NCBI GenBank assembly: GCA_002690755.1
Contig: NZFT01000012.1
Location: 54,474 to 63,861, forward strand
Source of the DNA: Phycisphaerae bacterium
GTDB taxonomy: Bacteria > Planctomycetota > Phycisphaerae > Phycisphaerales > SM1A02
DNA: 9,388 nt
Direction of reading: 5' to 3'
How positions within the stretch are numbered: position 1 is the stretch's first letter; each line of letters begins with the position of its first letter. The notes under the pieces were generated by a model that searched no databases, had not been told where the DNA came from, and was given only the letters and a program-made list of their open reading frames with translations. The position numbers and the translations under genes were made by a program. This document shows, in pieces, positions 1-6,511 of the stretch.

Positions 1-1450
1 TGTCCGATGGCGTTCCGTCGACGCAGACGATCCGGGATTCGTCCTCCGGCACGTGACCGGACGACGCGGACATCCGTTGGACGGTGGTGGGACCGAACCG
101 GGCCTGCACGGCCTCGATGAACTCGGTCGCTTCGACGTCGATCCGCTCGACACCCCGGACGCCTTGCCCCGGTCCGGCCGAGTGGATCATCGGTGAGGAT
201 TCATGGGCGAGTCGACGGTGTCGCGGAACCTCCAGTTCGAGGGCGTCGATGCCTTCATCCAGCGGTATTCGTTCGATCGCCGGTTGGAGCATGGTCCAGA
301 GCCGCCCGCGGCGACGGGTCGGTCGTCGTGGTTCCACGACTTCGATCCAGTCGTCGGTCATCGGGCGTTCGGCCTTCAATCGAACCACGCACGCCCCCGC
401 TTCGATTCTTCCGAGCCGTTGTCGGAGATCCTTGAGGAGATCCGCGATCGCGAGTTCGATCGCCTCTCGAGACCGAACGGGGCCATCGAATTCCCGTCGT
501 ACGGAAACGGCCTCGGGCGGACGCACCGGATCGAGGATCGTCGGCGCCCGACCCGTCGCCTGATCGATTCGATGAAGCACGGCCGCCCCGTATCGAGCCG
601 GCAAGGCCGCCCGCGGAAGCCGGCGAAGTTCCCCCACCAGTCTCACGTTGACCGCACGCAGCGATTCCAGCGTGTCGGAATCGAGATCGATCGCTTCGAC
701 GGGAAGTCCGGCAAGACGATCCGCGTGTTCACCGGAAGGAATGATCCGGTGGTCCGAAGACGGCGTCCCATCGACCAGGGTCGCGGACATCCGGTCCCTC
801 GTCCGGCGTTCGTGAACGTCGTGACGCACGTCGTACGGCCGCCAGGCGTCCCGGTATCCGGCCCAGGCCCGCGCGGCCACCGCGGTGTCCGCGATGGCCA
901 TGGAAAAGGTGAAGCCGTGGCGCGTGAAGCATCGCTCCATTCGATCCAACAGCCCCGTCTCGCCCCCCTTTCGCTTCAGAAGCCGACGGCAGCCGGAGAG
1001 ATCGAGCAGGATTCCAGCTTCCCCGTCGACCACGGTGACCGGCGCGAAGCGGAGACAGGCGGTCGCAAGTCGCCGCAGATCGGCGCGATCACGTCGAGGT
1101 GTCGACGGCGACTGCAACGTCGATTCCGGGCGGAACCCGTTCGAAGGGGTCGAGGCCATGAGCGCCCGTGCCTCCGCGAGCGTCATCATCCGACGAACAC
1201 CCAGCTGCGCCGAATTCGAACAGCAGTCGATCACCCGTTGGACGTTGTGTCGGAGATCGACCACCAGTACGTGCTCGACGACGCCGTCCCGGAGCATGTG
1301 GAGTCCATCGGCACGATTCATGACCTGGCCGCGAGTCCGGTTCCGAAAAGAGTCCGCCGGGTTTCTTTCCGACCGGCGCCGATGTCGCCGCCTCGCCAGA
1401 TCCGTGGGCAGGTTCGGCAGTCTGATCGAAGCGAATCTTCGAATCATCAT
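1..1450 (-). CDS. imuB: ImuB, Y-family polymerase-like mutasome protein (3' end outside window)
   Basis: ImuB is a catalytically inactive Y-family polymerase relative. In the known ImuABC system it links ImuA and DnaE2 to the sliding clamp during mutagenic translesion synthesis. The frame is open for 483 codons from the ATG at 1450 and runs off the left edge. Visible landmarks are the N-terminal LPNLPTDLARR (residues 11-21), RRMMTLAEARALM (86-98), AGILLDLSGCRRLL (145-158), MAIADTAVAARAWAG (184-198), the helix-hairpin-helix-like LRAVNVRLVGELRRLPRAAL (264-283) and RIDQATGRAP (294-303). The acidic residues of active Y-family enzymes are missing: there is no N-terminal DxDxF, and the usual SIDE motif is replaced by ILLDLSG. 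This is normal for ImuB. The start is chosen because the conserved N terminus begins here and AAAGGGA lies just upstream; a second ATG follows at once (1447). The gene starts inside the imuA frame, so translational coupling is likely. I am confident of the family. Confidence 0.92.
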   Translation of the reverse strand, partial: MMIRRFASIRLPNLPTDLARRRHRRRSERNPADSFRNRTRGQVMNRADGLHMLRDGVVEHVLVVDLRHNVQRVIDCCSNSAQLGVRRMMTLAEARALMASTPSNGFRPESTLQSPSTPRRDRADLRRLATACLRFAPVTVVDGEAGILLDLSGCRRLLKRKGGETGLLDRMERCFTRHGFTFSMAIADTAVAARAWAGYRDAWRPYDVRHDVHERRTRDRMSATLVDGTPSSDHRIIPSGEHADRLAGLPVEAIDLDSDTLESLRAVNVRLVGELRRLPRAALPARYGAAVLHRIDQATGRAPTILDPVRPPEAVSVRREFDGPVRSREAIELAIADLLKDLRQRLGRIEAGACVVRLKAERPMTDDWIEVVEPRRPTRRRGRLWTMLQPAIERIPLDEGIDALELEVPRHRRLAHESSPMIHSAGPGQGVRGVERIDVEATEFIEAVQARFGPTTVQRMSASSGHVPEDESRIVCVDGTPSD

Positions 1451-2687
1451 CTTCCCTTTCAATCGATGACTCGACCTCGGAACGGTCGCGTTCCTCGACG
1501 CGAGTCCCTCGCATGTGGTCCTCGATCGGCCAGTCGTCGGAAACGAACCCCTCGAGGCATTCCCCTTCGATGGGAGCCGACTGAGGCATGCGGCAGCGGA
1601 CCAGACGAAGTCGCCAACGTCTCGAATCCCGGACGGGCGTGACGTCTTCCGGTGATGCGTGCCGGGTGCTCGGCACCGGCGTGATCAACCATCGAGTCGA
1701 AGCGGACGATCGAAGTCGAACGTCGCGGGGAGGGCGGACCACCATCACCAGCAGCGATGACTCCCCCCGGCGCTGTCGCTCGAGCAGCCCCAGTTGAATT
1801 CTGCGGCTGTCGAGGGCGTCGAAGGCGCTTCCATCGACGACCACCGAATCGATCGCCGGCGTTCGGATTGCGGTCTCCAGGCACCAGCGTCTCGATGCCC
1901 GGTCGTCTTCGTCCGGAAGGATGAAGATGGACCGGTCGATCAATCGAGCATCGACGCCGCGCGGTGGATTCGAAGGCGAGATCGGCACGCCGTCTTCACC
2001 ATGATCCGTGACCGGGGCGTCGACGGTCCCGCTGGGACGCCTGGGAACGAGATTCCAAGGTCCGGGCAGACATCGCCGACCGATCCACGCGATGTTGGGG
2101 GATGCTCGCCCGAGGGCGTCGTGTTCGTTTCGGAGGCGGTGAAGGATGCCGATCACCGGGCCAAGGCACGGGACCCAGTCACCCGCGATCCGTTCCGTCG
2201 AAGCTTCTGCTGGAACGGCGAACGGATCACCGAGCCATTCGTGCATTCCATGACGGATCAGCCCGCCGCCGATACCGGCATCGACCATGTCACACCCCGT
2301 GGGAACCCGTTCCAGCGCGATCGCTCGCGTCTCGAGACCAGCATGCCGCCCATGCGTCGAATCGTCTTCGGTTTCGATGAAGGAAACCTCATCCGCGACG
2401 CGCCCATCCGCCTCGGGATCGCCATGCCCCTCGTCGATGCCGGAAGCCGTCTCGAGACGCCAGCGGGCGAGCAGTCGATCCTGGCGATCGAGTCCCCCGC
2501 CACCGACGACCAGCCGGTCGATCGCTTCCTGAATCCTTTTGATTTCAGCGCGGCCTGATCCTGCGGTTCGATCTGCTTCGACCGGTCGGTCGGATCCGAT
2601 CGGTTCTTTCGAGGTGTCCGATTGGATCACATCCGGCGCGGCAAGTCGGCCATGCTCGTGTTGTCGTCCGAATCCGCTTGATGCCAT
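1089..2687 (-). CDS. imuA: ImuA, RecA-like mutasome protein
   Basis: ImuA is a RecA/SulA-fold protein that works with ImuB and DnaE2 in SOS translesion synthesis. With the start used here it has 532 residues. Diagnostic stretches are TGCDMVDAGIGGGL (130-143) leading to MHEWLG (148-153), NIAWIGRRCLPGPW (198-211), LIDRSIFILP (249-258), VVVDGSAFDALDSRRIQLG (282-300), STRWLITPVPS (330-340) and RRWRLRLVRCR (356-366). A proper Walker A motif is not visible. The family core ends near residue 366; the remaining 166 residues look low in conservation, and about 120 of them overlap imuB in another frame. The start is uncertain. ATG 2687 has GGAG 10 nt upstream. Alternatives are ATG 2726 and GTG 2768; a stop at 2777-2775 limits the frame. 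The roughly 130 residues before the core are longer than in typical ImuA. The family call is firm; both ends are less certain. Confidence 0.87.
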   Translation of the reverse strand: MASSGFGRQHEHGRLAAPDVIQSDTSKEPIGSDRPVEADRTAGSGRAEIKRIQEAIDRLVVGGGGLDRQDRLLARWRLETASGIDEGHGDPEADGRVADEVSFIETEDDSTHGRHAGLETRAIALERVPTGCDMVDAGIGGGLIRHGMHEWLGDPFAVPAEASTERIAGDWVPCLGPVIGILHRLRNEHDALGRASPNIAWIGRRCLPGPWNLVPRRPSGTVDAPVTDHGEDGVPISPSNPPRGVDARLIDRSIFILPDEDDRASRRWCLETAIRTPAIDSVVVDGSAFDALDSRRIQLGLLERQRRGESSLLVMVVRPPRDVRLRSSASTRWLITPVPSTRHASPEDVTPVRDSRRWRLRLVRCRMPQSAPIEGECLEGFVSDDWPIEDHMRGTRVEERDRSEVESSIEREDDDSKIRFDQTAEPAHGSGEAATSAPVGKKPGGLFSEPDSRPGHESCRWTPHAPGRRRRARTGGRSPTQRPTGDRLLFEFGAAGCSSDDDARGGTGAHGLDPFERVPPGIDVAVAVDTST

Positions 2688-3027
2688 CCGATGTCGTCTC
2701 CACAACCACAGCCCCGCGAAATCCATCGCGTTGAATACGCTTCGCCGACGTGCGAACACGTCGGACACCCTTGATCACATGGCCGTCCAGGGCCTTCGCC
2801 GCACGTCCACTTCGCCGCGCGTCCATTGCGTGACATCCGATCAGATCGGGCAGATCCGGGGCTCCGAGAGCCTCACACCAGCGGCGATCCGTTTCCGCTT
2901 TCAAAACGGAGCCGGTCCGACGCTCTGACCGCTTCTGATCGGCTTTTGTTAGGGTATCTTTCGGCCGGCCCGTGTCAACCCGAAAATCACGGCGTCCAGC
3001 CCGGCTTCATCCGAGCACGCCGCCCCG
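2688..3027. other. Gap between sulfotransferase and imuA (leader region)
   Basis: About 340 bp lie between the sulfotransferase stop and the chosen imuA start, or 259 bp if imuA starts at GTG 2768. The gap contains the TTGACA promoter candidate and a locally AT-richer patch (2937-2962). A minus-strand open frame starting with TTG at 2904 crosses it and continues antiparallel to nothing recognisable; it has no ribosome binding site and looks like a chance frame. The plus-strand frame covering the same bases is likewise unconvincing. The stretch is best read as the imuA promoter and a long leader, or as holding a short gene I cannot recognise. Confidence 0.4.
2951..2978 (-). promoter_or_regulatory. 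Candidate sigma70-type promoter for imuA-imuB
   Basis: On the minus strand a perfect -35 box TTGACA (2978-2973) is followed after 16 bp by TACCCT (2956-2951), a 3 of 6 match to the -10 consensus. The spacer contains the 8-bp palindrome GGCCGGCC (2970-2963). The site lies in the gap after the sulfotransferase stop and points at imuA, whose possible starts are 180 to 260 nt further on. No recognised LexA box (such as CGAAC-N4-GTTCG or GTTC-N7-GTTC) is seen here. Confidence 0.5.
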
Positions 3028-4020
3028 TCATCGCAGCCAGCGTCGGATCATGCCCCGAATACCGTGCTGGTCGAGCCGACTGATCGTCTTCCAGTTTCGA
3101 ATCGACCAGGGAATCAATCCAATGGCCGAGGCCAGGAATCGAATCGGTGCGATTCGTCGAGTCGGGACCGGGAGACCCATCGCCTTCGAGATCCGTCCGG
3201 TCAACAGACGGAGCCAGATGATCTCGGCCGCCCCCAAGGGCTTCGGGGAGGTGGCGCTGCCTTCAAAGCTCGAGTTCGAACGTTCGAATTCATCATCTTC
3301 GAAATCTGGAAGTTCCAGATGTCGACGAATTCGAGCCATGACCCCGCGGGGATCGGCTCGAACCTCGTCGAGCCGGACGAGCATCACCGAATCCGGCCAG
3401 CCGGCGACGGCCCGCATCGCCTCCTCCAGCGTGCGGCGGCAGACCAGGCTGGCGAGCATCGGGTGATAGAGACGGTGGAATCGCGCTCGAATCTCGGGTG
3501 GTTTTCGGTCGCCCTGGTGCTTGTAGGAGCGAAGGAACGCTTCGGGTTCCCGAACCATCACCAACACCTTCGCTTCGGGCATCGCATCGAAGATGCGCGC
3601 CAGATGTTGAAGATGATGCGGCGTCTTCTCGACCCAGATCGCGCGTCCGGCATGCCGGGCGATCGCCTCGCCGATCGATGCGAAGACGGTCACCGGGTCC
3701 ACGCCCGGCGAAAGTCCTCGGACCGCTTTCGCCGCCGCCGCCGAGATGTCCCGACCGTCTTCGGACAGTCCGCCCGGTTCCCCGCGGGGCATCAGGGCCT
3801 TCTTCTCCAGAAGCGACGCCACCCGTTCCAGTCCGGCCGCATCGAGTCCCCCGGATTCGTCAGGTACCACCCAGCCCCGGCCCCAGAAGAGTGATTCGCC
3901 GAAGGCCGCGACCCGCGGATCCGCATTGAGGGCCCGCATCATCGCGGTGGTTCCACCGCGCGGCATCCCCATGACCAGTCGTGGTGAATTCGAGATTGTC
4001 GACACCGGGGTCGCGGTCAT
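3028..4020 (-). CDS. PAPS-dependent sulfotransferase family protein
   Basis: This protein belongs to the P-loop-like sulfotransferase family, whose members move a sulfuryl group from PAPS (3'-phosphoadenylyl sulfate) to a hydroxyl or amine. With the chosen start it has 330 residues. The 5'-phosphosulfate loop is LVMGMPRGGTTAMMRAL (15-31). WVEKTPHHLQHL follows at 129-140, and the 3'-phosphate motif is LVMVREPEAFLRSY (153-166). The stretch ADPRGVMARIRRHLELP (222-238) is typical of the family's C-terminal half. No signal peptide or membrane segment is evident. The acceptor cannot be deduced. ATG 4020 sits 7 nt after the SRAP stop codon and places the PAPS loop near the N terminus as usual. ATG 4047 and a start at 4116 are open alternatives that would overlap the SRAP gene by 20 or 89 nt. 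The tight spacing suggests co-transcription and coupled translation with the SRAP gene. A link to DNA repair is not obvious. Confidence 0.85.
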   Translation of the reverse strand: MTATPVSTISNSPRLVMGMPRGGTTAMMRALNADPRVAAFGESLFWGRGWVVPDESGGLDAAGLERVASLLEKKALMPRGEPGGLSEDGRDISAAAAKAVRGLSPGVDPVTVFASIGEAIARHAGRAIWVEKTPHHLQHLARIFDAMPEAKVLVMVREPEAFLRSYKHQGDRKPPEIRARFHRLYHPMLASLVCRRTLEEAMRAVAGWPDSVMLVRLDEVRADPRGVMARIRRHLELPDFEDDEFERSNSSFEGSATSPKPLGAAEIIWLRLLTGRISKAMGLPVPTRRIAPIRFLASAIGLIPWSIRNWKTISRLDQHGIRGMIRRWLR

Positions 4021-4027
4021 CGATGCA

Positions 4028-4750
4028 TCATCCAGCGTCGGGATCATCGGAGCAACCGGTCGGTCCGAAAAGCCCGTCTTCCCGTACCGGCGGATCAAGA
4101 AGTTCGGGCCCTTCATGCCGGACGTCGTTCACGCGATCGCCGATCGGACGGACCGTCACCAGGTCGGCGGGTGCGGAGCGAAGAAGCCGACCCAGTCGAG
4201 TTCCGGCGTCATCGTCTCCATCCCGGTGCTCGAGCCATTCCATCACGTCCCTCGTGTCCAGAAGCACCGGCATCCGATCGTGGATTCCCGCGATCGTGGC
4301 GTTCGCGCCGGTGGTGAGAATCGCGAATCCGGGTGCCGTGCCGTGGGGTTCGAAGATTCCCGCGAAACACATCATCGTCCCGTCGACTCGTTCGATCGCG
4401 AACGGCTCGCGGTGCCGGCCGGATCGGCGCCATTCGTAGAAACACCGGGCGGGAACGACGCATCGCGAATTCAGCGCCGCCGATCGGAATGCGGGTTTCT
4501 CGAAGACGGTCTCCGCCCGGGCGTTGATCAGCGGTCGCCCCGGCCGCCCACCCTCCCGCCACGGCGGCAGGATGCCCCATCGCGTCACCTGGAGTCGCGG
4601 GCGTCCGTCCAGGGAAGCGACCATGATCGGTGCCGGGGTGGATGGCGCCATGTTCCATCGTGCCGCGAAGACACCCCCCGTACCGTCGAGGCACCCGAGA
4701 AGGTCCGCCAGTTCGCCGCCGCCGAGATCGAGGGCGTATCGTCCACACAT
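4028..4750 (-). CDS. SRAP/YedK-family abasic-site processing protein
   Basis: SRAP proteins (E. coli YedK, human HMCES) form a covalent thiazolidine link with abasic sites in single-stranded DNA and shield them from error-prone processing; the older name is SOS response-associated peptidase. The 240-residue length is normal for the family. The catalytic Cys2 follows the initiator Met in MCGRYA. Other key positions are RWNMAPSTPAP (31-41), RWGILPPW (57-64), INARAET (75-81, with the DNA-contacting Asn76), CFYEW (103-107, active-site Glu106), ILTTGANATIAGIHDRMPVLL (144-164, active-site His157) and VNDVRHEGPELL (208-219). The start is certain: Cys2 must follow Met, and GAGGAG lies 6 nt upstream. 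The frame stays open far upstream, but that part is antisense to the methyltransferase gene and has no homology-like content. The gene heads a minus-strand run into the sulfotransferase and possibly imuA-imuB, and is divergent from the methyltransferase gene. Confidence 0.96.
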   Translation of the reverse strand: MCGRYALDLGGGELADLLGCLDGTGGVFAARWNMAPSTPAPIMVASLDGRPRLQVTRWGILPPWREGGRPGRPLINARAETVFEKPAFRSAALNSRCVVPARCFYEWRRSGRHREPFAIERVDGTMMCFAGIFEPHGTAPGFAILTTGANATIAGIHDRMPVLLDTRDVMEWLEHRDGDDDAGTRLGRLLRSAPADLVTVRPIGDRVNDVRHEGPELLDPPVREDGLFGPTGCSDDPDAG

Positions 4751-4853
4751 GAACCACTCCTCACCGGATCTCGAATCGACCCTGGTTTCGAAAGGCAATA
4801 CCGTGATCGAATCGAACGGCACTGTCCAGCCTTCCCATCGATGGAGTCCGCCC

Positions 4854-6491
4854 ATGCCCCGCCATTTCCGGCGCCGACCGACCGCCTCGATCGTCTCGAA
4901 GCTGGTGCTCGCCTTGCTCCTCTTCGGAGCTCCGTCGAGCCCCGTCGCGGCCGAGGCCGCCCCGCCCGGCGTCCCGGAAGTGGCCACCACGCCGCCGACG
5001 CCGTCGATTCCGGCGTCCGACATCAGTACGTCCACGCCTGCATCGGAGGCATCGGAGGCGGTGGCGATGTTCGACCTTCGGCGCCTTCCGGTCGATTCAA
5101 CCCGTTCATCCGGAGTCGATCCCGCCGAGATCGCCCTGTTCCTGCTCGCCGAGGCGGCGGGACCCGACGGGACCGTCGAGCGGCACCGGGACTGGCTCGT
5201 CGCCCGCGGCACCCCGACCGCCATCGACGCGGTTCGGAGCGCCCACGCCGAACTGGTCGGGGCCGTCGTTCCGCCAGCGCGGGTGCGGGCCGTCGTGCTT
5301 GAGATCGAGCGAGCACACCCGGATGCGGAAGACATCCTCGAACTCCTCGAGTCCGGACCGGTTTCCCCGGACATCCTCGTCCGACTCGAATCCTCACCGG
5401 CGGTCATGGTGCTCGCCCGCCCCAGCCTCGACGATCCGACCGAATCGGCGAGCATGCCCTCTCTCGCGGGATCCACCGGGGGGGAATTCGAACTCACGGT
5501 GGTCGTCCCCGACGTCGAGGACGACGCCGGTCGATACCGCATCACCTTCGAGCGGGCCCGGGAACGAACGCTGGGACGCCGGCGTGATCGAAGCGGAGCT
5601 CGTTTCGAGGTGGATGCGACGATCACCACCGACGCGTTCTCGCCGATCCTCGCCGCGCCCTTCGCCGAGGCGGAGGTTCGAGAACTGGACGGTGGTCGTC
5701 GGCGGATTCCACTGGAGCCAACGCTGAATCCGGACGAGACGATCGCCGTGCTGCTCCGGCTCGAGCCGATCGACGCCGCCGATGCGGGGACCCGGGGGCC
5801 GGTGTACCGGTCGATGAAGGCCACCCGCGACGGGATCGGCCTCGCCTACTTCGATCGAGAGATCGCCCAGGTCATGGGGCATTTCGCCGCCGGCTGGCTG
5901 GAGCGTCCCGAACGTGAACGCGAGGAACGAACCGATCTGCTCGTCGACATGCTCGGCCTCCGTCCGGGCATGGCGGTGGCGGACATCGGCGCCGGCTCCG
6001 GATACTTCACACGTCGAATGTCCCCCCGGGTCGGCCCCACCGGACGAATCTATGCGACCGACATCCAGCCGGAGATGCTCCGGATCCTCGGGGAGGGCCT
6101 CCGCCGGGAAGGGATCGAGAATGTCGAACCGGTCCTCGGGCGAATCGACGACACCGGGCTCGCGCCGGCGTCGGTCGATCTGATCCTGCTCGTCGACGTC
6201 TACCACGAATTCGATCACCCCTGGGAGATGACGCGATCGATGCATCGCGCCCTGCGCCCCGGCGGCCGGGTTGCGCTCGTCGAATATCGCGCCGGTGATC
6301 CGAACGTGCCGATCAAGCCGCTTCACACCATGACCGAGGCGCAGGCCCGGCTCGAATACGAGGCGGCCGGATTCCGACTCGTCGACAGCCGGGTCGAGGG
6401 GCTGCCGTGGCAGCGTCTGATGATGTTCGAGAAGCGGGCGGAAGCGGTGACCGATGCCGCGGACTCCCCCGCGACTTCCGACCCGCCCTGA
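4854..6491 (+). CDS. Exported SAM-dependent methyltransferase with N-terminal extension
   Basis: This 545-residue protein begins with a likely Sec signal peptide: basic MPRHFRRRPTASIVSK, hydrophobic LVLALLLFGA, and probable cleavage after VAA (31-33). A Pro/Ser/Thr-rich linker follows (34-70). Residues 72-310 loosely resemble secretin-type short domains, as in FDLRRLPVD (73-81) and DWLVARGTPTAIDAVRSAHAEL (113-134) followed by VRAVVLEIE (144-152); this comparison is tentative. Residues 330-526 form a class I methyltransferase of the AYFDREIAQVMGH...WLERPERE type. Its SAM motif I is VADIGAGSGYF (375-385), motif II is IYATDIQPEML (399-409), and LLVDVYHEFDHPWEM (445-459), LRPGGRVALVEYR (467-479) and VPIKPLHTMTEAQ (485-497) follow. 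ATG 4854 is chosen because GGAG lies 7 nt upstream and the signal peptide starts here, although the frame is open further upstream. The substrate is unknown. The gene stands alone between divergent and convergent neighbours. Confidence 0.88.
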   Translation: MPRHFRRRPTASIVSKLVLALLLFGAPSSPVAAEAAPPGVPEVATTPPTPSIPASDISTSTPASEASEAVAMFDLRRLPVDSTRSSGVDPAEIALFLLAEAAGPDGTVERHRDWLVARGTPTAIDAVRSAHAELVGAVVPPARVRAVVLEIERAHPDAEDILELLESGPVSPDILVRLESSPAVMVLARPSLDDPTESASMPSLAGSTGGEFELTVVVPDVEDDAGRYRITFERARERTLGRRRDRSGARFEVDATITTDAFSPILAAPFAEAEVRELDGGRRRIPLEPTLNPDETIAVLLRLEPIDAADAGTRGPVYRSMKATRDGIGLAYFDREIAQVMGHFAAGWLERPEREREERTDLLVDMLGLRPGMAVADIGAGSGYFTRRMSPRVGPTGRIYATDIQPEMLRILGEGLRREGIENVEPVLGRIDDTGLAPASVDLILLVDVYHEFDHPWEMTRSMHRALRPGGRVALVEYRAGDPNVPIKPLHTMTEAQARLEYEAAGFRLVDSRVEGLPWQRLMMFEKRAEAVTDAADSPATSDPP

Positions 6492-6511
6492 ATGTCGCAC
6501 GGCCACCTCGT

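Noticed and set aside
203..1642. A 479-codon plus-strand open frame across imuA and imuB
   Set aside because: It is antisense to two recognisable genes, has Arg/Pro-rich content without any domain, and is typical of the extended antisense frames found in GC-rich coding DNA.
2545..2904. A 119-residue minus-strand frame starting at TTG 2904, downstream of the imuA promoter candidate
   Set aside because: It lacks a ribosome binding site, starts with TTG, has no recognisable domain, and its second half is an out-of-frame reading of imuA. A short gene here cannot be fully excluded.
3275..3288. Perfect 14-bp palindrome TTCGAACGTTCGAA, resembling SOS-box half-sites CGAAC/GTTCG
   Set aside because: It lies inside the sulfotransferase coding region, encodes part of EFERSNS, and the half-sites abut without the 4-bp spacer of the Gram-positive LexA box. 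It sits about 300 bp upstream of the imuA promoter candidate.
4751..5824. N-terminal extension of the SRAP frame giving a 598-residue protein
   Set aside because: SRAP needs its Cys directly after the initiator Met, which occurs at 4750 with an excellent GAGGAG. The upstream frame is antisense to the methyltransferase gene and is Ser/Arg-rich noise.
6492..6511. Possible bidirectional terminator between the convergent methyltransferase and kinase genes
   Set aside because: The 20-bp gap has no stable inverted repeat and no T-run on either strand.
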